17,951 nucleotides of DNA from MAG-120531 sp002378585. Its GTDB lineage: Bacteria > Bacteroidota > Bacteroidia > Flavobacteriales > Flavobacteriaceae. Shown one piece after another: positions 1 through 7,042 of this stretch. The stretch covers positions 1-17,951 of the forward strand of contig CALADZ010000022.1 of the NCBI GenBank assembly GCA_937890575.1, written 5' to 3'. How positions within the stretch are numbered: the stretch's first letter is position 1; each line of letters opens with the position of its first letter. Both the position numbers and the translations under genes were made by a program. Under the pieces are notes generated by a model. It searched no databases. It had not been told where the DNA came from and saw only the letters and a list, made by a program, of their open reading frames with translations.

Positions 1-620
1 TAGGGGGGGCGCCGCTAGGCGCCCCCTTAATCGCAGACTTTTTCCATAGACGTCTCTCCACCGAGGTATGGGTGTCTTTTGGCATGGCGGAGACATTGAC
101 TCATTTTGCTTTAGCCGCGCTGAAAGAGGCGACAGAACAAATGAGTTATCAACCGCTACCTGGTGTTCAATTGTCTCAGAATATGCAAGGGTGTTTGGTG
201 GTAGATTACCCCATGCTTGAAATCAATCAACTTGAAACCAATGATGTGGTTGAATTCAAGGATGATGGGTCTTTTATCTGGCGGGGACGTGCGGATCATG
301 TGATTAACTCTGCAGGCATTAAAATTCATCCTGAATCGGTCGGTCAGGTGATCGGTCCACTCATTGACGGCCCATTTGATCTAGGAGGCGTGGATGATCA
401 GAAGTGGGGCGTTGCTTTGTGTTTGGCTACAGAAAAGCCACAAACTCCTAATTTTCTCCGCTCATTGGCTGAGTCAGGGTTACTGCGCCCTTATGAGGTA
501 CCCAAGTATTTATGGGTTACTCAACTTCCAAAAACTCCCTCGGGCAAAGTGAAAAGCCATAAATTATGGGCAGATATTGCCCAAGGCAACTGTGGAGAAC
601 CCTTAGAAAAAAAAGATTAA
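1..620 (+). CDS. menE: AMP-forming acyl-CoA ligase, C-terminal part (MenE-like, o-succinylbenzoate-CoA ligase)
   Basis: The reading frame is open from base 3 to the stop at 618-620 and no start is needed inside the window, so the gene begins upstream. An ATG-like start near 72 would cut off conserved sequence. The frame before it reads GGAPLGAPL, then VSFGMAETLTH, matching the GGAP and A5 (YGxTE) motifs of the ANL adenylating family. Further on come TNDVVEF, WRGRADHVINSAGIKIHPE (the A7/A8 hinge) and, near the end, KTPSGKVKS, whose first or second lysine region is the A10 catalytic segment. The short C-terminal lid, the TND-V and the NSAGIKI wording fit the MenE branch, which activates o-succinylbenzoate to its CoA ester in menaquinone synthesis in the cytoplasm. 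No other men gene is visible here, so another acyl-CoA ligase remains possible. The 3' end overlaps the converging gene by four bases. Confidence 0.75.
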   Translation, partial: GGAPLGAPLIADFFHRRLSTEVWVSFGMAETLTHFALAALKEATEQMSYQPLPGVQLSQNMQGCLVVDYPMLEINQLETNDVVEFKDDGSFIWRGRADHVINSAGIKIHPESVGQVIGPLIDGPFDLGGVDDQKWGVALCLATEKPQTPNFLRSLAESGLLRPYEVPKYLWVTQLPKTPSGKVKSHKLWADIAQGNCGEPLEKKD

Positions 621-2245
621 ACCTGAAGTACACCCATATTAAATGGGGCAACATCTGGGTTTTGGTTGGCCGCCTCAATGCCGAGCGAAATCCATGTTCT
701 GGTATCTCTTGGGTCGATTACGGCATCGGTCCAGAGTCTAGCGGCTGCATAAATAGGCGTTGTTTGGGACTCATATCGCTCAGTGATTTCTTGAATCATT
801 TTATCTTTTACCACCTCGTCTATGGCTATGCCCTTTTTGATCAATCGTTCCTGCTCTATCTGCCAGAGCACTTGTGATGCGGCTTTCCCACCCATGACAG
901 CTAACTGGGCACTTGGCCAAGCGACAATTAGTCTAGGGTCAAATGCTTTACCACACATAGCGTAGTTTCCAGCACCAAAGCTGTTTCCAACGACCACGGT
1001 AAATTTGGGTACGGTTGAGTTGGCCACTGCGTTGACCATTTTAGCCCCGTCTTTGATAATCCCTCCGTGTTCGCTTTTACTACCGACCATAAATCCTGTT
1101 ACGTCTTGCAAAAAGACCAACGGAATTCGCTTTTGGTTGCAATTAGCGATAAATCGTGTCGCTTTGTCCGCCGAATCAGAGTAGATGACTCCACCCATTT
1201 GCATTTCGCCTTGAGCTGTTTTAATGATAGAGCGCTGGTTGGCGACAATACCTACCGCCCAACCCTCAATACGCGCATATCCGGTAAGGATCGTTTTCCC
1301 ATAGTCTTCTTTGTACGAAATCCAAGAATCCTGATCGATCAACCCCTGGATGATGTTCCTCATGTCGTAGGGTGTAGCCGGTGATGTGGGTAAATGACCT
1401 AACAATTCTTCTTTGGGGTAAGCGGGTTCGGTTGCTGCCATGCGATCAAAGCCAGCTTTGGGCTTATGGCCTAATGATCCCACTACTTTTCTGATGCGAT
1501 CTAGCGCATCCTGATCGTCTTTTGCCTTATAGTCAGCTACTCCGCTGATGGAATTATGGGTGGTGGCACCCCCTAGAGTTTCATTGTCGATCGATTCGCC
1601 TATAGCTGCTTTTACCAGGTAACTTCCCGCCAAAAAAACACTGCCGGTTTTGTCGACCATAATCGCTTCATCACTCATGATCGGCAGGTAAGCTCCACCA
1701 GCCACACAGGAACCCATGATAGCGGCAATTTGAGTAATTCCCATACTGCTCATTTTGGCATTGTTCCTGAAGATGCGTCCAAAGTGTTCTTTATCGGGAA
1801 AAATTTCATCCTGCATGGGCAAATAAACACCGGCACTATCTACCAAATAGATGATGGGTAGATGATTTTCCATGGCGATTTCTTGAGCCCGTAGATTTTT
1901 TTTGGCCGTTATGGGAAACCAAGCTCCGGCTTTGACCGTGGCGTCATTGGCCACTACGACGCAGAGTCTTTTTTGTATATATCCAATGACTACCACTACA
2001 CCAGCACTGGGACACCCACCATGCTCTTGATACATATCTTCTCCGGCCAAGGCCCCAATTTCAATGTGTCTGGATTTAGGATCTAGCAGGTAGTCGATGC
2101 GTTCTCGCGCACTCCATTTTCCTTTTTCATGCAGCTTGGCTATCTTTTCCTTACCGCCCCCTTGGGCGATACGACCCAATTTTTGGCGCAATTCGGCCAA
2201 TGAGGTTTTGTGAAAATCTTCGTTTTTGTTGAAGGTTAGGTCCAT
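617..2245 (-). CDS. Acyl-CoA carboxylase carboxyltransferase beta subunit (methylcrotonyl/propionyl-CoA carboxylase type)
   Basis: 542 residues, the usual length for the family. The protein carries the crotonase-fold carboxyltransferase N-half (about 40-290, with IMGSCVAGGAYLP at 177-188 forming an oxyanion region) and C-half (about 295-520, with FLQDVTGFMVG at 378-388 and GNSFGAGNYAMCGKAF at 420-435). It transfers carboxylate from carboxybiotin to an acyl-CoA. The wording KMSS, GSYLVKAAIGE and the APFNMGVLQV end are closest to the methylcrotonyl-CoA carboxylase beta subunit (leucine breakdown), but propionyl-CoA cannot be excluded. The stretch around 338-356 (IIKTAQGEMQMGGVIYSD) is longer than in the human MCC beta sequence I recall. 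No biotin carboxylase/BCCP alpha subunit gene adjoins it, so the partner must be elsewhere. ATG at 2245 has no SD sequence; a 7/8 match to the -7 box (TATCTTAG, minus strand, 2262-2269) precedes it. Confidence 0.9.
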   Translation of the reverse strand: MDLTFNKNEDFHKTSLAELRQKLGRIAQGGGKEKIAKLHEKGKWSARERIDYLLDPKSRHIEIGALAGEDMYQEHGGCPSAGVVVVIGYIQKRLCVVVANDATVKAGAWFPITAKKNLRAQEIAMENHLPIIYLVDSAGVYLPMQDEIFPDKEHFGRIFRNNAKMSSMGITQIAAIMGSCVAGGAYLPIMSDEAIMVDKTGSVFLAGSYLVKAAIGESIDNETLGGATTHNSISGVADYKAKDDQDALDRIRKVVGSLGHKPKAGFDRMAATEPAYPKEELLGHLPTSPATPYDMRNIIQGLIDQDSWISYKEDYGKTILTGYARIEGWAVGIVANQRSIIKTAQGEMQMGGVIYSDSADKATRFIANCNQKRIPLVFLQDVTGFMVGSKSEHGGIIKDGAKMVNAVANSTVPKFTVVVGNSFGAGNYAMCGKAFDPRLIVAWPSAQLAVMGGKAASQVLWQIEQERLIKKGIAIDEVVKDKMIQEITERYESQTTPIYAAARLWTDAVIDPRDTRTWISLGIEAANQNPDVAPFNMGVLQV

Positions 2246-2284
2246 ATATCGGTATATAAGGCTAAGATAAGGACTATTTATGAT

Positions 2285-2292
2285 TAATTTTG
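2285..2292 (+). promoter_or_regulatory. Bacteroidota-type -7 promoter box (TAATTTTG)
   Basis: Perfect match to TAnnTTTG, ending 15 bases before ATG 2308. No clear TTG -33 element is seen at the expected distance. If real, transcription would begin near 2299. An alternative TTG start at 2290 would then lie inside the promoter, which favours ATG 2308 for the oxidoreductase. Confidence 0.45.
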
Positions 2293-2307
2293 AACCAAAC
2301 CATCCCT

Positions 2308-3300
2308 ATGTATACAGCTCAAAACCCCCTGAGGTGGGGTATTATTGGATTGGGAAAAATCGCGCACTCATTTGCCCGAGATTTGGCCTTAGTGCCCCAA
2401 GCTCGTTTGGTGGCTGTCGGTTCTCGCAGTCAGGAAAAAGCCATTGAGTTTGCCCAAACACACACGACATCCGATAACCAACCTGTGGCGTGTGTCGGAT
2501 ACGAAGAGTTATTGGCCTTAGAAGAGGTAGATGTGGTTTACATCGCTACGCCCCACACCAGTCATGTGGAATGGTCTTTAAAAGCCTTGGCAGCTGGAAA
2601 GCATGTTTTGTGTGAAAAGCCTATGGCTTTAACCCCTGATCAGGTACAAGAAGTGACCAGTTTGGCACAAAGTCGAGGTCTATTTTTTATGGAGGCCCTC
2701 TGGTCTAGATTTAATCCTGCCGTTCAAAAAGCGATGGATTATGCCCGATCTGGACGCTTAGGAGCATTGAGGTATGTACAAGCAGATTTTGGATTTTTTG
2801 CTTTAGACAGAGATCCTGCTTCTAGACTGCTCAACCCTGATCTTGGAGGTGGTTCTCTTTGGGATATTGGTATTTATCCCATATTTTGGGCTTATCAACT
2901 ATTGGGAACCCCCACTTCCATAACCGTACAAAAACTAGCAGCGTCAACTGGTGTAGATGCTCAACTGCGTGTGGAATTTAATTATCCAGAGGCCACAGCT
3001 CAGCTGTTCTCCAGTTTTCATACGTTCTCCGCCATGACTGCTCAAGCAGGAGGTACGCTGGGTAGTGTACTTCTTCATCCGCGGTGGCATGAAACGGATC
3101 GATTAACGATTCAGACTCCTGATCTCGGAACTGAAACAGAATTATTTGACTTGATCGGCAAAGGATATACCTATGAAATCAATGAAGTGATTGATTGTAT
3201 CGGACAAGGACTAATCGAAAGTCCTCTATGGACCCATCAAAACAGCTGGGAGCTCAATGCGTTAATAATCGCGGTATCAGATTCCGCCAATTCGCTATGA
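2308..3300 (+). CDS. Gfo/Idh/MocA family NAD(P)-dependent oxidoreductase
   Basis: 330 residues from ATG 2308. The N-terminal Rossmann fold shows GIIGLGKIA (11-19), TPHTSH (81-86) and the family signature CEKPMALT (102-109), whose lysine is the usual catalytic/cofactor residue. The C-terminal alpha/beta substrate domain has FMEALWSRFNP (127-137) and GGSLWDIGIYP (181-191), which carries the conserved Asp and Tyr. The MEALWSRF wording places it near the dihydrodiol-dehydrogenase-like branch that oxidises or reduces sugars and related polyols in the cytoplasm; the substrate cannot be read from sequence. An upstream TTG at 2290 is in frame, but the predicted -7 box overlaps it. It diverges from the carboxylase gene and is followed 43 bases later by a small membrane-protein gene on the same strand. 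Confidence 0.85.
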   Translation: MYTAQNPLRWGIIGLGKIAHSFARDLALVPQARLVAVGSRSQEKAIEFAQTHTTSDNQPVACVGYEELLALEEVDVVYIATPHTSHVEWSLKALAAGKHVLCEKPMALTPDQVQEVTSLAQSRGLFFMEALWSRFNPAVQKAMDYARSGRLGALRYVQADFGFFALDRDPASRLLNPDLGGGSLWDIGIYPIFWAYQLLGTPTSITVQKLAASTGVDAQLRVEFNYPEATAQLFSSFHTFSAMTAQAGGTLGSVLLHPRWHETDRLTIQTPDLGTETELFDLIGKGYTYEINEVIDCIGQGLIESPLWTHQNSWELNALIIAVSDSANSL

Positions 3301-3343
3301 GGTAAAAAAAAATAGCGATATTTGACTGCTAAATAGTTAAGTT

Positions 3344-3520
3344 ATGGACAAGAACGCGGTTTTGGGATATGCTACTTTGATTATGATGGCCATGGGGCTA
3401 CTGCTCATTGGCTTAGGTGCATTCCGTTATGATGATGTAGCCGGTTGGGGATTTGCCGCAGTTGGTTTGGGATTTTTTGCCATTGCATGGGTGTTTAATG
3501 CTTTGAAAGGAAGGGTTTAA
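3344..3520 (+). CDS. Small two-helix membrane protein (CAL67264-like), 58 residues
   Basis: Open frame of 58 codons from ATG 3344 to TAA 3518-3520. The product has a short N-terminus (MDKNAVLGY), a first hydrophobic helix (about 9-27), a short polar turn with FRYDDVAGW (27-35), a second hydrophobic helix (about 36-52) and a basic end (NALKGRV). This pattern and wording fit, from memory, a small conserved Flavobacteriia membrane protein family named after CAL67264; the role is unknown. It lies 18 bases ahead of ettA on the same strand, so the two are probably co-transcribed. A 7/8 match to the -7 box (GATATTTG, 3317-3324) lies 19 bases before the start. Length, composition and position all support a real gene. 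Confidence 0.75.
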   Translation: MDKNAVLGYATLIMMAMGLLLIGLGAFRYDDVAGWGFAAVGLGFFAIAWVFNALKGRV

Positions 3521-3538
3521 TCAAGTTTATATAGCGAT

Positions 3539-5230
3539 ATGTCAGACGACAAGAAGGTCATTTTTTCGATGTCCGGGGTCACCAAGACCTATAAAAGTGC
3601 ACAAACTCCTGTACTCAAAAATATTTATCTAAGTTTTTTCTACGGTGCCAAGATTGGCATATTGGGATTGAATGGTTCCGGAAAATCTACTTTGCTTAAA
3701 ATCATCGCTGGTGTAGATAAAGATTATCAAGGAGATGTGGTTTTTTCACCAGGCTATCGCGTGGGGTATTTACCGCAAGAACCTTTGCTTGATCCAGAAA
3801 AAACAGTTCTTGAAGTCGTTAAGGAAGGGGCCGCTGAAACAGTAGCACTACTAGAAGAATACAATAAAATCAACGATTTGTTTGGGCTTCCAGAATACTA
3901 TGAAGATGCCGACAAAATGCAGAAGTTGATGGATCGTCAAGCTACGCTTCAGGATCAAATCGACGCCAGCAATGCATGGGATTTAGATACAAAACTTGAA
4001 ATTGCCATGGACGCTTTGCGCACGCCAGATCCAGATCAAAAAATCGGTGTGCTTTCCGGAGGAGAAAAAAGAAGGGTGGCCTTGTGCAGACTGTTACTCC
4101 AAGAGCCAGAGATTTTATTGCTCGATGAGCCAACGAACCATTTAGATGCAGAGTCTGTCCATTGGCTGGAGCACCACTTATCTCAATATAAAGGGACAGT
4201 GATTGCGGTGACCCACGACCGGTACTTCTTGGACAATGTGGCGGGTTGGATACTAGAACTCGACAGGGGGGAGGGTATTCCCTGGAAAGGAAATTATTCC
4301 AGTTGGCTGGATCAGAAGTCTAAAAGACTGGCTTTGGAAAGCAAAACAGCCTCAAAGCGTCAAAAAACCTTAGAACGCGAGCTTGAGTGGGTAAGACAAG
4401 GTCCCAAGGGACGTCAAACCAAACAGAAAGCCAGATTACAGAATTACGACAAGTTGCTGAACCAAGATCAAAAGCAACTGGATGAACAGCTAGAGATTTA
4501 TATCCCCAATGGACCTAGATTGGGTACCCAAGTACTCAACGCACAGGGTATCAGTAAAAGCTATGGAGATAAACTGCTCTATGAATCGCTAAATTTTACT
4601 TTGCCTCAGGCAGGTATTGTTGGCGTGATAGGACCTAATGGAGCAGGTAAAACAACCATCTTTAGACTGGTTATGGGGGAAGAAACTCCGGACACGGGAA
4701 GTTTTGAGGTAGGGGAAACAGCCAAAATCGCCTATGTAGACCAAAATCACAGCAATATTGATCCGAACAAAACAATTTGGGAAAACTTCAGCGATGGTCA
4801 AGAGTTGATTATGATGGGGGGGAAGCAAGTGAACTCACGTGCGTACTTGAGTCGTTTTAACTTTTCAGGTTCAGATCAGAACAAGAAAGTCAGTGCGCTC
4901 TCTGGAGGAGAACGCAACCGACTGCATTTGGCCATGACGTTAAAAGAAGAAGGAAATGTGCTTTTGTTGGATGAGCCGACCAATGATTTGGACGTAAATA
5001 CGCTCAGAGCGCTAGAAGAAGGGCTGGAGAATTTTGCCGGTTGTGCGGTTGTTATTTCTCACGACCGATGGTTTTTAGATCGAATCTGCACCCATATTTT
5101 GGCTTTTGAAGGTAATTCTGAGGTGTATTTCTTTGAGGGATCATTTTCTGATTACGAAGAAAACAAACGCAAGCGCTTGGGTGCTGAGGTAATGCCTACT
5201 AGAATTAAATATAAAAAACTGACTAGGTAA
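3539..5230 (+). CDS. ettA: Energy-dependent translational throttle protein EttA (ABC-F ATPase)
   Basis: 563 residues (E. coli EttA about 555), two ABC ATPase domains and no membrane segment. Domain 1 has Walker A GLNGSGKST (43-51), signature LSGGE (172-176) and Walker B LLLDEPTNHLD (193-203, catalytic Glu197). Domain 2 has GPNGAGKTT (365-373), LSGGE (454-458) and LLLDEPTNDLD (475-485, Glu479). The linker of about 243-325, with GEGIPWKGNYSSWL and WVRQGPKGRQTKQKARL, is the P-site-tRNA interaction motif. The arm at about 95-140 is present, and the C-terminus (RIKYKKL) is EttA-like. EttA binds the ribosomal E site and gates the first elongation step according to ADP/ATP. The start ATG 3539 sits 18 bases after the small membrane gene and has no SD. 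The stop is one base from the stop of the converging gene. Confidence 0.95.
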   Translation: MSDDKKVIFSMSGVTKTYKSAQTPVLKNIYLSFFYGAKIGILGLNGSGKSTLLKIIAGVDKDYQGDVVFSPGYRVGYLPQEPLLDPEKTVLEVVKEGAAETVALLEEYNKINDLFGLPEYYEDADKMQKLMDRQATLQDQIDASNAWDLDTKLEIAMDALRTPDPDQKIGVLSGGEKRRVALCRLLLQEPEILLLDEPTNHLDAESVHWLEHHLSQYKGTVIAVTHDRYFLDNVAGWILELDRGEGIPWKGNYSSWLDQKSKRLALESKTASKRQKTLERELEWVRQGPKGRQTKQKARLQNYDKLLNQDQKQLDEQLEIYIPNGPRLGTQVLNAQGISKSYGDKLLYESLNFTLPQAGIVGVIGPNGAGKTTIFRLVMGEETPDTGSFEVGETAKIAYVDQNHSNIDPNKTIWENFSDGQELIMMGGKQVNSRAYLSRFNFSGSDQNKKVSALSGGERNRLHLAMTLKEEGNVLLLDEPTNDLDVNTLRALEEGLENFAGCAVVISHDRWFLDRICTHILAFEGNSEVYFFEGSFSDYEENKRKRLGAEVMPTRIKYKKLTR

Positions 5231-5231
5231 T

Positions 5232-5981
5232 CTAGTTATTCGGATACCAATCCAAAATAACCACATCAATTTGCGGGTCTTGAACGAGGCCCGCAATTTT
5301 TTTGGGATCTTCCCAAACAGGTTTTCCTCGGAAGTGATAGGGCAAAACATGTTTGGGTTTAAATTCCTTGATGGCACTAGATGCAGCTTCTACGGTCATG
5401 GTATAAGGTAGATTCATGCACAAAACCGCTACATCTATATTTTTTAGCTGCCTCATCTCAGGAATATCCTCAGTATCCCCTGAAATATACCAACGTTGCC
5501 CGTCCATGTGGAGCACGTAGCCATTTCCCCTTCCTTTAGTATGGAAGTTCACTGCCTCAGTTCTGAGATTATACATGGGGATAGCCGTTATTTCCAGACC
5601 ATTGGTGATTAAGGTTTCCCCATTGGCCATAATTTTAGTGATGGCTTGTAGTGATTCAGGCATCAAATCATACACCGCTTTGGGGGCCAAAATGCGAGAC
5701 TGTTCACCCACCACACCAACTAGAGTTTCTGATTGAAAGTGATCTCCATGAACATCAGTAATGAGTATAAGGGTTGGATTTTTGGGGTACCTTTTTGGCT
5801 CACCCACCGGGTCCACTAAAACGGTTTGATTTTGTGTGTGCAGTGAAAATGAGGCGTGTTCCACTGGTTTAATTTCTTGTTGACCCAATGACCAGGAAGT
5901 TTGACCTATTGCTGGTAAAGTGTTCATTAACAATCCAATAAGTGTTAAAATTCCACTATTAATCCACTTCAAATGTGTCAT
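5232..5981 (-). CDS. Exported metallo-beta-lactamase-fold hydrolase (UlaG-like, COG2220 type)
   Basis: 249 residues from ATG 5981. Residues 1-27 look like a Sec signal peptide (basic start, hydrophobic ILTLIGLLM core, LPAIGQ end) with no lipobox Cys, so a periplasmic soluble protein is likely. The fold markers of the UlaG-like branch are EHASFSL (41-47), VLVDP (54-58), ITDVHGDHF (74-82), a late SGDTEDIPEM (167-176) and LPYHFRGKP (213-221). Metal ligands would be His78, Asp80, His81, Asp169 and His216. The first position of the usual HxHxDH motif is Asp76, not His. The substrate is unknown. A GTG at 6008 would add nine residues ahead of the signal peptide. It also falls by a 7/8 -7 box match (TATATTTA, minus strand, 6009-6016), so ATG 5981 is preferred. 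The gene diverges from the coiled-coil gene. Confidence 0.85.
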   Translation of the reverse strand: MTHLKWINSGILTLIGLLMNTLPAIGQTSWSLGQQEIKPVEHASFSLHTQNQTVLVDPVGEPKRYPKNPTLILITDVHGDHFQSETLVGVVGEQSRILAPKAVYDLMPESLQAITKIMANGETLITNGLEITAIPMYNLRTEAVNFHTKGRGNGYVLHMDGQRWYISGDTEDIPEMRQLKNIDVAVLCMNLPYTMTVEAASSAIKEFKPKHVLPYHFRGKPVWEDPKKIAGLVQDPQIDVVILDWYPNN

Positions 5982-6039
5982 ATCCTTGATAGTTAACCCG
6001 TTTACCACTAAATATATAGGATTTTATGCTATAAAAACT

Positions 6040-6047
6040 TAATTTTG
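6040..6047 (+). promoter_or_regulatory. Bacteroidota-type -7 promoter box (TAATTTTG)
   Basis: Perfect TAnnTTTG match, 54 bases before ATG 6102, in the divergent region between two genes. No TTG is seen about 20 bases upstream. Transcription would begin near 6054 and give a leader of about 48 bases, the longest predicted leader in the window. Confidence 0.45.
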
Positions 6048-6057
6048 CCGTGTTTTT

Positions 6058-6074
6058 AAGGGAAAAGTTCCCTT
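6058..6074 (+). other. Perfect hairpin in the leader of the coiled-coil gene
   Basis: AAGGGAA (6058-6064), loop AAG, TTCCCTT (6068-6074): a seven-pair stem with a three-base loop. It starts close to the predicted transcription start and ends 27 bases before ATG 6102. It is not followed by a T run in either direction, so it is not a standard terminator. It may be an mRNA-stability 5' hairpin or an operator; the role is not shown. Confidence 0.4.
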
Positions 6075-6101
6075 TCAATACATAACCAACAATTTCTAAT
6101 T

Positions 6102-6974
6102 ATGTCACAATCAGAAAACAATTCAAAAAAATCAGTAGCGATTTTATCGGTTTTATTGGCCATCACTGCTGTATTAGCCATCGCACTTTTTGTCATGAAG
6201 CAAAACACAGAAGCTGCTTTGACTCAAGAAAAAGAATTAGTTATTCAAGATCTTACTCAACTACAAGCTGAGTACGACGGAGTAGTTACTCAAAACGAAG
6301 AAGTGAATCAAGCCCTTACCGCAGCTAAAGCTGAGGTAGCTCAGTTTTTAGATTCAATCAGCGGCCTTAACGCGGATATTGCGACTTTAAGCAAATTCAG
6401 AGCTCGTTTTTACAGCTTGCAAAAACAAAGCGATGCTTTAAAAAACCGCATTGCTGAATTGGAAGCCGCTAACGCTCAATTGACTAAAGAGCGCGATGAA
6501 ACCTATGCAGCCCTTGAAGTACAAACTACTGTGAACAAGGAGCTAGTAAGCAAAAACAACGACCTTAATGCCACTGTAGAAAAAGGAGCTGCTTTGATTC
6601 TTACCTCAGTCCAGATTGCTGGTGTTAAAGAAAAATCCAACGGTTCTTTTGTTACCCGTAAGCGTGCCAATCCTGTTGATGCCTTCCAAGTATGCTACAA
6701 CGTGGCTGAAAATGCTATTGCTGCCTCTGGTAATAGAACTTTTTATATCGAGGTAAAAAATCCACAAGGCGCTCTACTAGGTGCAGGTGAATCTGTTACC
6801 GTAGGTGGGGCTTCTTTGTCTTACAGCAAATCAACTACCTTCTTGTATGAGAACCAATCCATCGATGTATGCGATTACATCAAAGGTGCTTCATTTACCC
6901 CAGGGTCATACTCTGTTCAGGTTTATGACAACCAACTGCGTTTGTTGTCTAGCTCAACAGTAGTTTTGAAATAA
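6102..6974 (+). CDS. Membrane-anchored coiled-coil protein with a C-terminal beta domain, function unknown
   Basis: 290 residues. A short polar, Lys-bearing N-terminus (1-10) is followed by one transmembrane segment (about 11-33), then a long heptad-rich coiled coil (about 38-160, many Glu, Leu, Gln, Ala and Lys). The last part (about 165-290) is predicted to be a beta-rich globular domain, with aromatic and Gly-rich strands such as FYIEVKNPQG and SYSVQVYDNQ. The helix is not followed by a cleavage site, so an inner-membrane anchor with the rest in the periplasm is likely. I know similar flavobacterial proteins as hypothetical or loosely named after chromosome-partitioning proteins; no ParA-type ATPase motif is present here. 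It is expressed alone: a divergent promoter region lies upstream and a strong terminator 16 bases downstream. The A/T-rich start region has no SD. Confidence 0.8.
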   Translation: MSQSENNSKKSVAILSVLLAITAVLAIALFVMKQNTEAALTQEKELVIQDLTQLQAEYDGVVTQNEEVNQALTAAKAEVAQFLDSISGLNADIATLSKFRARFYSLQKQSDALKNRIAELEAANAQLTKERDETYAALEVQTTVNKELVSKNNDLNATVEKGAALILTSVQIAGVKEKSNGSFVTRKRANPVDAFQVCYNVAENAIAASGNRTFYIEVKNPQGALLGAGESVTVGGASLSYSKSTTFLYENQSIDVCDYIKGASFTPGSYSVQVYDNQLRLLSSSTVVLK

Positions 6975-6990
6975 GCTATCTGTTTACTAT

Positions 6991-7030
6991 AAAAGAGCGG
7001 CCCAAGCATCAGCTTGGCCGCTCTTTTTTT
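6991..7030. terminator. Strong bidirectional rho-independent terminator
   Basis: GAGCGGCC (6995-7002) pairs with GGCCGCTC (7016-7023) and AAGC (7004-7007) with GCTT (7012-7015), with a single bulged C at 7003 and an ATCA loop. Seven Ts follow on the plus strand (7024-7030), and A6991-A6994 give a T run for the minus strand. It ends the coiled-coil gene and, from the other side, fumC, whose stop lies at 7043-7045. Confidence 0.9.
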
Positions 7031-7042
7031 GTCCTAGGTGTA

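Noticed and set aside
5..26. GC-rich inverted repeat GGGGGCGCC-GCTA-GGCGCCCCC at the window start, like a terminator
   Set aside because: It lies inside the open frame of the acyl-CoA ligase and encodes its conserved GGAPLGAP motif; no T run follows.
72..74. Apparent start of the ligase-like gene at base 72
   Set aside because: The same frame is open and conserved upstream to the window edge, so this is a 5'-truncated gene by the window boundary, not a short gene.
566..877. Plus-strand open frame across the end of the ligase and the carboxylase
   Set aside because: It is antisense to conserved carboxylase codons and resembles no family; a shadow frame.
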